Virus record (IMG/VR): IMGVR_UViG_3300048822_000009
Location: 1-43,252 of that record
Reading direction: 5' to 3' (one strand)
DNA: 43,252 bases
DNA from: a virus
Below the pieces are notes generated by a model. It was given only the letters and a program-made list of their open reading frames with translations, did no database searches and had not been told where the DNA came from. A program made the position numbers and the translations under genes. The first letter of the stretch is position 1. Every line of letters starts with the position of its first letter. Below, piece by piece: positions 1 through 6,911 of the stretch.

Positions 1-11
1 ATACGCATCAT
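1..11. repeat. 11-nt inverted copy of 98-108 at the window edge
   Basis: The first 11 bases are the exact reverse complement of bases 98-108, which also occur at 43213-43223. The circularly matching sequence upstream of base 12 (around 43120-43126) is different and keeps the gene open. These 11 bases are therefore most likely a fold-back assembly artefact rather than phage sequence. Confidence 0.7.
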
Positions 12-137
12 GGCATGGCTACGACAGCCAGTCTCCATTAGGGGGTCCAACAAATCGGGAGTCTCTAGAGAAAGAATTAGGCAGTGTCTACCATGCTATG
101 ATGCGTATGTGGAGTGCTGGGGACATTGACGAGGATG
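12..137. repeat. Terminal direct repeat, left copy
   Basis: Bases 12-137 are identical to 43127-43252 (126 bp). Joining the ends restores one uninterrupted reading frame, the MazG-like gene, so the repeat is either a true terminal redundancy or the overlap left by assembling a circular map. A length of 126 is close to a common assembler k-mer minus one, which favours the second reading (inference). Confidence 0.9.
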
Positions 138-223
138 AGATTTATCGCCATGAATGTGATAAATCGAATAGCATACGACAGTACCTGCACCATCAATACG
201 GCCCAGAGGAAGACGACGAATAG
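14..223 (+). CDS. MazG-like protein, C-terminal part (continues from 43021)
   Basis: This is the 3' part of the gene that starts at 43021 and crosses the window ends. The frame is continuous through the terminal repeat and stops at TAG 221-223, giving a 105-residue protein for the joined gene. This part includes the second helix region (REXLEKELGS) and a tail ending in acidic residues (PEEDDE). Function and the missing metal ligands are described under the 43021 entry. Confidence 0.75.
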   Translation, partial: HGYDSQSPLGGPTNRESLEKELGSVYHAMMRMWSAGDIDEDEIYRHECDKSNSIRQYLHHQYGPEEDDE

Positions 224-251
224 TCTTTCGGGGATGTTCCCGCTGAATCTG

Positions 252-295
252 AATAACTAGGCCCGATTACTACCTAGTAATCGGGCCTAGTTATT
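252..295. repeat. CAH palindrome 1 (perfect 19-bp stem)
   Basis: Arms 252-270 and 277-295 are perfect reverse complements around a 6-nt loop (taccta). Compared with the commonest copy (arm ctagtccccattac), this one has ctaggcccgattac. Both changes are matched on the other arm, so the stem is kept by compensatory substitution. It lies between the MazG-like gene and the early operon. No T-run follows, so it is not a standard intrinsic terminator. Confidence 0.9.
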
Positions 296-379
296 CCCCA
301 AAGCTCTTCCCAGCACCCCCATCCACCCTAAACCCTCTCTAGAATCTTCCTCAAGTCTGGGCCAATCCGGGCCTCGAAA

Positions 380-388
380 TGATATAAT
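380..388 (+). promoter_or_regulatory. Extended -10 promoter candidate for the early operon
   Basis: TGATATAAT at 380-388 is a perfect extended -10 box (TGnTATAAT). No good -35 hexamer lies 16-18 bp upstream, as is usual for extended -10 promoters. Transcription would start near 395, about 43 bases before the start codon at 438, and would serve the run of overlapping genes that follows. Confidence 0.55.
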
Positions 389-437
389 TCATCATCGGTT
401 GCGAAATTGCACCGACAACCCGAGAAAGGAACCCACG

Positions 438-1019
438 ATGACTAACAACAACACTCTCGAATCAGCAACTTCCCATGAGGAAATCCTCACGGACGAAACT
501 TTCGACGATCTTCCAGTTTCCGAGAAAACCCCCCTCGCATACCCTCATGCAAGTCTTGACGACTTCCTGAAAGAAGTTTACATGCCCGAACCTTCGGCCC
601 CTGCTGACGACCTAGCGAATCTCAACTCCTTGCTTGCCGAAAGTCTCGCACAAGTAGAAGAGTCCCGACAAGTCCGAGCAACTCGCAAGGCCCTACACGA
701 GAATCGCCAGAACCTCACTGTCGAGCAGAAGCAGGCATTGCGTTTGCAAATCGCCTTGCACGAACTCAAGCACGAATGGACAGCAGAAGCCGAAGTCGTC
801 TCTTTTCGTATCCAAGAATGCTCTTGCTGCCGAAGCCAATCTTCGATATTCGAAGGATTTTTCCAGCGCCAATCTCATCGTTCTTCGAAGATATCTCGCT
901 GGGTTGCACAAACCAATGCGCCACTGGATGGGAGCACTCTCCAGCGGGAGGTGAAACTCGAACGGGAAGAAGTCCCCGTTTGCATTGCTTGCATTCAAAA
1001 CTTGGGGTATTCATTATGA
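438..1019 (+). CDS. Hypothetical protein with C-terminal CxxC pairs
   Basis: I do not recognise this 193-residue protein. The N-terminal half is acidic and polar. Residues of about 70-130 form a long charged helical stretch rich in R, E and Q. The C-terminus carries ECSCCRS and, about 60 residues later, PVCIACI, which look like two halves of a zinc-binding site. The frame extends back to an ATG at 399, but AAAGGA at 425-430 lies 7 bases before the ATG at 438, so I place the start there. It is the first gene of the early run, and its stop overlaps the next start (ATGA at 1016-1019). Confidence 0.7.
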   Translation: MTNNNTLESATSHEEILTDETFDDLPVSEKTPLAYPHASLDDFLKEVYMPEPSAPADDLANLNSLLAESLAQVEESRQVRATRKALHENRQNLTVEQKQALRLQIALHELKHEWTAEAEVVSFRIQECSCCRSQSSIFEGFFQRQSHRSSKISRWVAQTNAPLDGSTLQREVKLEREEVPVCIACIQNLGYSL

Positions 1020-1303
1020 CGCAATCGACAGTCAAAACCACGGTCTATCTTATTCGTGCTGGGGGGGATTTCCAAATCATAGCCTACAAGCCATACGATC
1101 AGAAAATAATTGCGTCAATGGGAATTGAGATGCAAGTCCCTGCGGATTGCGACCCCATTGCAGAGGAACTGACCAGCATTGCAAAGGAAAGGGATGATCT
1201 CGCTTCTTTCATTAAATTCAAGGAAGAAGCATTGGACTCTCGACTACGTAGCATACTTCAATCCAAAGGAAACTCTCATGGCACTACGACCGCTCAGGAG
1301 TAA
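1016..1303 (+). CDS. Hypothetical early protein, 95 aa
   Basis: The start overlaps the previous stop as ATGA, a sign of translational coupling. The product (MTQSTVKTTVYLIRAGG...) begins with a beta-rich segment and ends with a charged helix of about 50 residues. No motif lets me assign a function. It belongs to the tightly packed early operon of small proteins. Confidence 0.65.
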   Translation: MTQSTVKTTVYLIRAGGDFQIIAYKPYDQKIIASMGIEMQVPADCDPIAEELTSIAKERDDLASFIKFKEEALDSRLRSILQSKGNSHGTTTAQE

Positions 1304-1457
1304 GTCCCCGATAACCTCTATCTTGAATCCCCGGTTCCCCTATGTTCCGGCCTCGCAAACGGATGTAGCTGCGACGTTTGCGAGGGTTCGTAAGCAGCAA
1401 ATGGGGGCTGGGAAGCTCCAAACGGAAACACTAACTATTGTGAAGAGGGTGAAATGA
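1278..1457 (+). CDS. Small basic hypothetical protein, 59 aa
   Basis: AAAGGA at 1264-1269 precedes the ATG at 1278 by 8 bases, which decides this start. The gene overlaps the previous one by 26 bp. The product is basic, with RPLRSKSP near the start and FPYVPASQTDVAATFARVRK in the middle. I recall similar short proteins with a YVP..TDV..TF core from other phages of proteobacteria, all without known function. Confidence 0.6.
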   Translation: MALRPLRSKSPITSILNPRFPYVPASQTDVAATFARVRKQQMGAGKLQTETLTIVKRVK

Positions 1458-1681
1458 GTGAAACGAAAATTAGCGAAGCTATGCTAAAGGATTTGATTGC
1501 ACTAGCGAAGGAGGAAATTCCTGCTGACCAGTCAGGGGATGAGGAGTTTATCCCTGAAGATTGGTCCGGCGGAAATTACGACGACTGCTTTGATATGGGA
1601 GAACACACTGGAAGGATACTTCTTGCACGCTGTATACTTGACGCTCTTGAAATTGACTACGGCAAGAAAGGAATAGCATGA
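1454..1681 (+). CDS. Acidic hypothetical protein, 75 aa
   Basis: The gene is coupled to its neighbours on both sides by ATGA overlaps (1454-1457 and 1678-1681). The product is strongly acidic, with GDEEFIPEDWSGGNYDDCFD in the middle, between two short helices. No family is recognised. Acidic early proteins of this size are often inhibitors or DNA mimics, but nothing specific supports that here. Confidence 0.65.
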   Translation: MSETKISEAMLKDLIALAKEEIPADQSGDEEFIPEDWSGGNYDDCFDMGEHTGRILLARCILDALEIDYGKKGIA

Positions 1682-2064
1682 AACCATTCGACCTAGAAGC
1701 TTTCCGCAACGGGGATATAGCACTGACGCGTGACGGTGGAGAAGTGAAGTTCGTAGCTGAATGCTCGGAAAAGGAATTCCCAAGGCTCCGCGAAAGTCAC
1801 CGTCTGGTGTATGCAACCGAGTACGGGATAGTCACCACTCGGACGGCAGGCACTCGATATCCCGACAGGACCCACCCCAATGATCTCGTGGGCATGAAGC
1901 CGAAGGAAGTTACCTATTGGGTGAATGTCTTTAAGAATAATCAGGGAGTAATTTGCTCGTCCCACTTCCCGTACACGTCAAAAGCATTCGCGGAGGAGGC
2001 TTTTGAGCAGCTTTCGGAGGACGAGAAGCTGGCGTCCGCTGTCCCCTTAACCATCACCCTTTAG
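1678..2064 (+). CDS. Tandem-module family protein, copy 1
   Basis: First of five neighbouring copies of one small phage module. The shared layout is an opening [MP]F[DN]LE.F..G..A.TR.G...FVA, then a RL.V strand, a Y/P.G turn, the signature DLVGM or DIIGM, and a closing strand set (here VTYWVNVFKN). Single-copy relatives with a TRDG motif and a closing YVNVY strand are common in phages of Gram-negative bacteria and have no known function. This copy is 128 residues and complete, and it starts with an ATGA overlap. Confidence 0.75.
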   Translation: MKPFDLEAFRNGDIALTRDGGEVKFVAECSEKEFPRLRESHRLVYATEYGIVTTRTAGTRYPDRTHPNDLVGMKPKEVTYWVNVFKNNQGVICSSHFPYTSKAFAEEAFEQLSEDEKLASAVPLTITL

Positions 2065-2075
2065 GAGTCTTCCCC

Positions 2076-2414
2076 ATGCCCATTCCACAATCTTTAGGAG
2101 AAGACTTTCTAATGTACATTGCATTTTTCGGTCTTGGAGTATGCTTTTGCAGCATCTATCACGACATCACAACGATCCGAAAACTGGAGCGAGAAGCAAA
2201 AGAAGCCCACGAGGCGATGATAGACTGGGATGCGGCGTATGCCGCGAAATACCCGCAGGCCACCCCTCTGCCGAAGCTTCTTTCACCAGAGGAAATCGAG
2301 CAACGCTATCCATCGGTGGATGCGTCTCCCGCAGGAAGCTATCCATTGCAATCTCCCCGAAACTCAACAACTGAAAAGGACCCTGACCCCAATGGCACGC
2401 ACGAAATCTCCTGA
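2076..2414 (+). CDS. Small membrane-anchored hypothetical protein
   Basis: This 112-residue protein has a hydrophobic stretch at residues of about 11-30 (FLMYIAFFGLGVCFCSIYHD), followed by a charged helix (IRKLEREAKEAHEA) and a proline-rich tail, so a single N-terminal membrane anchor is likely. TAGGAG at 2062-2067 fits the ATG at 2076. A second ATG at 2112 has a similar site and would still keep most of the anchor. Function unknown. Confidence 0.65.
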   Translation: MPIPQSLGEDFLMYIAFFGLGVCFCSIYHDITTIRKLEREAKEAHEAMIDWDAAYAAKYPQATPLPKLLSPEEIEQRYPSVDASPAGSYPLQSPRNSTTEKDPDPNGTHEIS

Positions 2415-2610
2415 AGGAAGTAACAGCCTTCACACATACATCCCCGACGATCTCTGGCTAGCACTTCAGCTTGAATTGCATTCTGAGGTTGAAGGGAGAA
2501 TTCCCCAAGGGGCGATCCAGCGACTTGTATGCCAAGCACTTCGCAAGGAACTGGAACTTAGAAAATCTCAACGGCAAGAAAGGATTGAACATGGAACTGG
2601 CACAATTTGA
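2392..2610 (+). CDS. Conserved small phage protein (LPDDLW...VPQGA type), 72 aa
   Basis: The core YIPDDLWLALQLELHSEVEG and the following RIPQGAIQRLVCQAL resemble a short protein seen in many tailed phages (pattern lpeDl.aqLdlhl.SevEGRvPqGA). The size and a helix-turn-helix-like layout would fit a ribbon-helix-helix type regulator, but I cannot show this. The gene overlaps both the membrane-protein gene and the next module copy. The start at 2392 follows AAAAGGA by 11 bases, which is a rather long spacing. Confidence 0.65.
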   Translation: MARTKSPEGSNSLHTYIPDDLWLALQLELHSEVEGRIPQGAIQRLVCQALRKELELRKSQRQERIEHGTGTI

Positions 2611-3034
2611 CTTGGAAGCATTTAGGCGGGGGAGGGTAGCCCTTCTGCGGAACGGAAAGGAAGTTCGTTTTATAAGAGAGATTTGTCAGCCGGAAATCCC
2701 TGAAAGATATCGACTTTTTGTAGAAATTTTGGGGGAGACTACAAGCGCATGCACAGTGTATCCGCTGACCCCAGAGGGGAAAATGTGGGACTCCCCCTCC
2801 CCTTTTGACATTATCGGCATGGAGCCGGAAAAGCGCATTTACTATTTCAACGTGTATCTGGGCCGGTATAATAACACAGCCTATTGCGGAGGATTGCAGA
2901 AAGACAAGGAAACGTGCGTAAAGTTTGCATCGAACGTAAAGCATGGCCGAGAAAATGATCAAGTTCTGGCCATCGCTATCCCCATTGAATGGAATCGTCC
3001 TGAGTCAGCATGGAGTCCGCATGAAACCCTTTAA
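2591..3034 (+). CDS. Tandem-module family protein, copy 2
   Basis: Second copy of the module (147 residues). It opens with QFDLEAFRRGRVALLRNGKE, has PFDIIGMEPEK in place of DLVGM, then the YYFNVYLG strand and a closing AIAIPIEW. It is the longest single copy and has a 10-residue extension at the end. AGAAAGGA at 2576-2583 is 7 bases before the ATG at 2591, which supports this start over the upstream one in the same frame. It overlaps copy 3 by 14 bp. Confidence 0.75.
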   Translation: MELAQFDLEAFRRGRVALLRNGKEVRFIREICQPEIPERYRLFVEILGETTSACTVYPLTPEGKMWDSPSPFDIIGMEPEKRIYYFNVYLGRYNNTAYCGGLQKDKETCVKFASNVKHGRENDQVLAIAIPIEWNRPESAWSPHETL

Positions 3035-3722
3035 TTTGGAAGAATTCAAAGCCGGAAAAATAGCAATTACGAGAAGTGGGCAGGAAGCCAGTTTTATAGC
3101 CTATCTCGACCATCCAGACATTCCAGAGGGATATCGACTCTTCGCAAGATTGGTGGATATCCCTCAATTTCACCCGCGACATCCTGACGGGAGCCTCTTC
3201 AGGAATAGGAACGATCCGCATGACCTCGTAGGGATGAAGGCAGAAAAGAAAACATCGAGCAATGAGGGGATAGTCCCCAAAATTTCAACCGTTAAGAAAG
3301 AAAAAGGAACACAAATGAAACCATTTAACCTCAGTAGCTTCTGCTCTGGAAAACCAGCACTCACGGGGTCAGGGAAGACGGCTCACTTTGTAGCTTATTT
3401 TTCCAGAGGCGAATTCCCTGATTTCGAGGAGTACGAACGGCTCGTAGTTCGGCTGGAGGGGGTGGAGGGTAGAGGTCTAGAGGCAATAGAAACCTACAAT
3501 CCAGAGGGGAAGTACTGCAATGTCGGGGAATATGGAGGAAGAGATTTGATAACAATGAAAGAGCAAGAGGTTACTCAATACCTCAATGTTTTCCTCTCAA
3601 TGGGTGAGCTATGTTCATTCGGACATCCTACTCAGGAGGCCGCTAAGGGGCAAGCAGAAAGTAGAGACAGACTGGAGGTGAAGTTCCTTCACGTAGCCGT
3701 GCCAGTAACTTTTAACCTGTAA
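3021..3722 (+). CDS. Fused tandem-module protein, copies 3 and 4
   Basis: One open frame of 233 residues holds two modules. Module 3 (residues 1 to about 75) starts MKPFNLEEFKAGKIAITRSG and reaches HDLVGM, but lacks the usual closing NVF...PI half. A short linker (VPKISTVKKEKGTQ) joins it to module 4, which starts again with MKPFNLSSFCSGKPALTGSG and is complete. The linker DNA holds a good ribosome site (AAAAAGGA) before an in-frame ATG at 3315. This looks like an in-frame deletion that fused two former genes, and module 4 (135 residues) may still be made on its own. Confidence 0.75.
   Translation: MKPFNLEEFKAGKIAITRSGQEASFIAYLDHPDIPEGYRLFARLVDIPQFHPRHPDGSLFRNRNDPHDLVGMKAEKKTSSNEGIVPKISTVKKEKGTQMKPFNLSSFCSGKPALTGSGKTAHFVAYFSRGEFPDFEEYERLVVRLEGVEGRGLEAIETYNPEGKYCNVGEYGGRDLITMKEQEVTQYLNVFLSMGELCSFGHPTQEAAKGQAESRDRLEVKFLHVAVPVTFNL
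3298..3317 (+). promoter_or_regulatory. Internal ribosome binding site and start codon inside the fused module gene
   Basis: AAAAAGGA at 3299-3306 is followed 8 bases later by ATG 3315-3317, in the same frame as the long ORF. The ATG begins MKPFNL, exactly like a module start. This would allow module 4 to be translated separately from the fused protein. Confidence 0.6.
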
Positions 3723-3744
3723 CAAAGAGAGGAAAGACTCCAAA

Positions 3745-4134
3745 ATGCCGACACTATTTATCACAACTCAAGCGACCCCCTTTGACTTCGATGACTTCTG
3801 CGCTGGGAGACCCGCGATCACCAGAAACGGGAGGAAAGCCCACTTTGTAGCATACATCTCATATGAAACTGACCCTGACTATGACGATTATGATCGACTT
3901 ATCGTCCGTCTGGAAGGGGATCCTTCGGGAGGCTCCGCAGCAACGTATAGTTCCAGTGGCTCTTATTTCGATTCGGGAAAATCCAGCTTCGATTTGGTGG
4001 GGATGGAACCGCAAAATGACCGCTATCATGCCGTAAAGCTACTAGCTACCTTCCCTACCCAAAAGGAAGCTGAGGAGGATATCGAAGAAAGGGAACTGAA
4101 ACACAAAAAGGATGTTTTCCTTTTCACAATTTAA
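3745..4134 (+). CDS. Tandem-module family protein, copy 5
   Basis: Last copy of the module (129 residues). It has a short leader (MPTLFITTQA), then TPFDFDDFCAGRPAITRNGR and KAHFVAYIS, the RLIVRLEG strand and SSFDLVGMEPQ. The closing half has drifted (YHAVKLLATF in place of Y.NVF). The segment AHFVAY...D.DDY.RL.VRLEG is closest to module 4, which suggests that copies 4 and 5 duplicated last. The helicase gene follows 15 bases downstream. Confidence 0.75.
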   Translation: MPTLFITTQATPFDFDDFCAGRPAITRNGRKAHFVAYISYETDPDYDDYDRLIVRLEGDPSGGSAATYSSSGSYFDSGKSSFDLVGMEPQNDRYHAVKLLATFPTQKEAEEDIEERELKHKKDVFLFTI

Positions 4135-4149
4135 CCAAAAGGCTCTCTA

Positions 4150-5481
4150 ATGCAATCCGAAACATTTCCACCAGTTGACGAACAACCAGCTACCCTCCCG
4201 GAAGCTTCCCCGGACCCGAAGCCTCTCAACGACCAGCAGCAACTTGCCCTATCCGCTATGATTGAGTTCATCCAAGACGCGGAATTTTCCCCAGACAATT
4301 GGTGCTTTGCTCTCAAGGGGTATGCTGGCACAGGCAAGACCTTCCTCATGAAGAAGATTGCCGACATGGCCGCACGAAGTAAAATGACTTTAGCCTTCAC
4401 AGCCCCGACGAATAAAGCTGCTAAGGTACTGAAAGCCGTTGTCGGAGAAGCTTGCACGATATACTCCCTATTGGGACTGCGCATTGACACGACAGGAGAA
4501 CTCAAGACAATCGTAGGGGGTGAAAAAACTGACCTCACAGGCTTCGACCTTGTATTTGTAGATGAAAGTTCCATGATAAACGAGAACCTTCGACAAGCCA
4601 TCTACAAAGCCTCAATGGAATCTGGCTGTAAATTTATCTTCATGGGGGATATTGCGCAGCTTCCTCCTGTGAATGAAGGGGAAAGCCCTGTCTGGAAGCT
4701 TGAATGCCCCTCAGCGGAACTCACCAAGGTCATGCGTCACGATAATCAGATTCTGAAGCTCGTAACACAAATCCGGGAGGAGGTTTTCAAGCTCTGCCCA
4801 ACATTCAATTTCAAATCCGACAATGACGGGACCGAAGGAGTCTGGAAACTTGCGAAGAATGAGTTTGCCCAGAAAATCTACGAACTTGCTGCCCGAGGGA
4901 GTTTCGCCGATGGGGCAAAGTTCAAAATCACTGCTTGGCGCAACGTGAAAGTTGCTGAATACAACAACCTCGTTCGCAAGGCAATCTACGGTGCAGATGC
5001 CGTTGAGGGATTTTATCTTCCCGGGGATAGAATCATCGCAGCAGCCCCTTGCATGCGGGGGGAAACTACACTCCTTGCAACCGACGAAGAAGCTCTAGTT
5101 GAATCAGTCGTGCAGGCTTCGCATCCCACCAATCCAAGCTATCTGTGTTTGGAACTAAAGTGTCGGACAGAGAATAATCAAATCATCCGACTGCAAGTTC
5201 TACATCCAAGAAGCCGTCAAGGGTTTGAGAATGATTGTCAGGCACTCGGACATCAAGCCAAGTCCAATCCCAAGCTTTGGAGACGATTCTGGTCCCTAAA
5301 AGAAACCTTTCACGAGGTGAAGTATGCTTATGCAATCACGACTCACCGAGCGCAGGGGTCAACCTACGAGAATGTTTTCGTGGACTATCTGGACATCCTA
5401 ATGAATCGTAATCGCAAGGAGGCATTCCAATCCTTGTATGTGGCTTGCAGCCGCCCAACAACAAGACTTTACTTGGCATAG
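4150..5481 (+). CDS. SF1B DNA helicase, Dda/RecD-like
   Basis: This 443-residue protein has the full set of superfamily 1 helicase motifs: Walker A GYAGTGKTF (about residues 57-65), motif Ia AFTAPTNKAAKVL, Walker B VDESSM, motif III FMGDIAQLPPV, motif IV-like VMRHD, motif V/VI TTHRAQGSTYENVFVD and SLYVACSRPTTRLYL. The order and length match T4 Dda-type 5'-3' helicases that remodel replication and recombination intermediates. It is probably the only helicase of the phage, because no DnaB-like gene is present. The start follows AAAAGG. Confidence 0.9.
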   Translation: MQSETFPPVDEQPATLPEASPDPKPLNDQQQLALSAMIEFIQDAEFSPDNWCFALKGYAGTGKTFLMKKIADMAARSKMTLAFTAPTNKAAKVLKAVVGEACTIYSLLGLRIDTTGELKTIVGGEKTDLTGFDLVFVDESSMINENLRQAIYKASMESGCKFIFMGDIAQLPPVNEGESPVWKLECPSAELTKVMRHDNQILKLVTQIREEVFKLCPTFNFKSDNDGTEGVWKLAKNEFAQKIYELAARGSFADGAKFKITAWRNVKVAEYNNLVRKAIYGADAVEGFYLPGDRIIAAAPCMRGETTLLATDEEALVESVVQASHPTNPSYLCLELKCRTENNQIIRLQVLHPRSRQGFENDCQALGHQAKSNPKLWRRFWSLKETFHEVKYAYAITTHRAQGSTYENVFVDYLDILMNRNRKEAFQSLYVACSRPTTRLYLA

Positions 5482-5492
5482 TTGAATGCTGA

Positions 5493-5541
5493 GAGGCCCT
5501 ATGCGATTATAGGGACTCATTACTCATTAATAATAGGGACC
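5493..5541. repeat. CAH palindrome 2, degenerate and three-armed
   Basis: Three related arms occur here: ggccctat (5495-5502), atagggac (5509-5516) and atagggacc (5533-5541). The first can pair with either of the other two, so two exclusive hairpins are possible. The third arm runs directly into the start of the next gene (agaaATG at 5546). Confidence 0.55.
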
Positions 5542-5545
5542 AGAA

Positions 5546-5767
5546 ATGACATATCCTACAATGACTCCTGAACTGAGAGAAACCCTTCGCCAGAAAGCCC
5601 GAGAAGGCGCCCTGACCCTAGAGGAACAGCGAATGGCGATTGCTGCCCTGAGGGAAGATCGTGTGCGTGCAACAACCGTTAGTGCAAAAAGTCGTGCGAC
5701 TAAGGCTGAGGCGAAAGCCAAACAAGCCCCAATCGATTGCGCAGACCTATTGAGTCAACTCCAATGA
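5546..5767 (+). CDS. Conserved small phage protein, 73 aa
   Basis: A lysine/arginine-rich helical protein with a core ALTLEEQRMAIAALREDR, then a basic alanine-rich stretch and the closing DCADLLSQLQ. Short proteins with a LEE.R.AIAALR core and a (D/E)DLLA.L tail are frequent in tailed phages next to recombination genes. Their role is unknown. The ATG lies 5 bases after the third arm of CAH 2, so the arm forms part of the translation start. The stop overlaps the nuclease start (ATGA). Confidence 0.7.
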   Translation: MTYPTMTPELRETLRQKAREGALTLEEQRMAIAALREDRVRATTVSAKSRATKAEAKAKQAPIDCADLLSQLQ

Positions 5768-6738
5768 GCGGGAACTTGGTACGGCCAATGTTCCCTCACA
5801 CGGTGGATTCGACTATCCTGTCCACCTTCAGGTCTTGTCCGCAAAAGTTCTTTCGAACCTATGTGGAACACTGGAAGCCGAAAGCTAAAAGCGTTCATCT
5901 TGTCGCTGGGGGAGCCTTTGCATCTGGAATCGAAGCTGCTCGCAATGCCTACTATTCCAGACAAGTCGTCGCAGAAGACGCGGTTGCAATTGGTCTAGGG
6001 GCGCTCATTGACCATTACGGAGATTTTGAGGCTCCTTCGGACTCTCCCAAAAGCCTAGATCGTGTAATGGGGGCACTGGAATTCTACTTCGACCGTTACC
6101 CACTTGGTGGGGATGGTGCAAATCCGATAACCTTCGCAAACGGGAAGCGGGGAGTGGAATTCAGCTTCGCGGAACCTACCGAATTCAAGCATCCGGTGTC
6201 CGGGGATCCAATCCTGTACACGGGGCGAAGCGATATGGTCGCAGAGCGAAGCAACGGGGTGTATGTGTATGACGAAAAAACCACTTCCAGCCTTGGAGTA
6301 AGCTGGACTCGTCAATGGGAGATGCGATCCCAATTCACAGGCTACATGTGGAGTCTGCGTCAGCAAGGAATCAAAACCCACGGGGCGGTCGTTCGGGGTG
6401 TGAGCATCCTCAAGACAAAATACGACACTCTGGAAGTCCTGACACATCGTAGCGAGTATGAAATCGACCGATGGTATACTCAGCTTCTTGCTGACCTTAA
6501 GCGTATGCAGGAATGCTGGGAGTCAGGATATTGGGATTGGAGTTTGGACGGAGCCTGCACCGATTATGGTGGATGCAGCTTGACGCAAGTCTGCAAAAGC
6601 CCTCAACCGGAAATCTGGCTTCCAATGAACTTCGAAAAAAGAGTCTGGGACCCACTGGAACGGAAAGAAATGACGGTGGAAGAGTTTGAAGCCTCTTGGG
6701 GGCATAAACAAGGTACGGAGGGAGCATCATGCAAGTAA
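5764..6738 (+). CDS. PD-(D/E)XK nuclease, Cas4/RecB-like, with probable Fe-S cluster
   Basis: 324 residues. The nuclease core is visible as GRSDMV, about 12 residues later YDEKT (the D...(E/D)xK motif), and a downstream QFTGYMW helix. An N-terminal cysteine in STFRSCPQKFF and three C-terminal cysteines (CTDYGGC and QVC) match the four ligands of the 4Fe-4S cluster in Cas4/AddB-type exonucleases. In phages such proteins work with Sak4-like ATPases in recombination or end processing, and the Sak4-like gene is two genes downstream. The ATGA overlap with the previous stop decides the start. Confidence 0.85.
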   Translation: MSGNLVRPMFPHTVDSTILSTFRSCPQKFFRTYVEHWKPKAKSVHLVAGGAFASGIEAARNAYYSRQVVAEDAVAIGLGALIDHYGDFEAPSDSPKSLDRVMGALEFYFDRYPLGGDGANPITFANGKRGVEFSFAEPTEFKHPVSGDPILYTGRSDMVAERSNGVYVYDEKTTSSLGVSWTRQWEMRSQFTGYMWSLRQQGIKTHGAVVRGVSILKTKYDTLEVLTHRSEYEIDRWYTQLLADLKRMQECWESGYWDWSLDGACTDYGGCSLTQVCKSPQPEIWLPMNFEKRVWDPLERKEMTVEEFEASWGHKQGTEGASCK

Positions 6739-6911
6739 GATTCATAAATGACGGAAAGAGTTATCTTGGGTATCTTCGGCACTATATGACTGCCTACAAG
6801 GAGCAGATTCCCGGAGCAGTGATTGAGGGCGGGGAAGGGCGGCTTCTATGGATACCCTTGCATAATATCCAGTCCCTATTCCCAGTTCCTATTATCAGGG
6901 AGCGAGCATGA
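6729..6911 (+). CDS. Hypothetical protein, 60 aa
   Basis: A short gene wedged between the nuclease and the ATPase, overlapping both. GGAGGGA at 6718-6724 is a strong ribosome site for the ATG at 6729. The product is beta-rich (EGRLLWIPLHNIQSLFPVPI), and no family is recognised. The position suggests an accessory role in the recombination module. Confidence 0.65.
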   Translation: MQVRFINDGKSYLGYLRHYMTAYKEQIPGAVIEGGEGRLLWIPLHNIQSLFPVPIIRERA

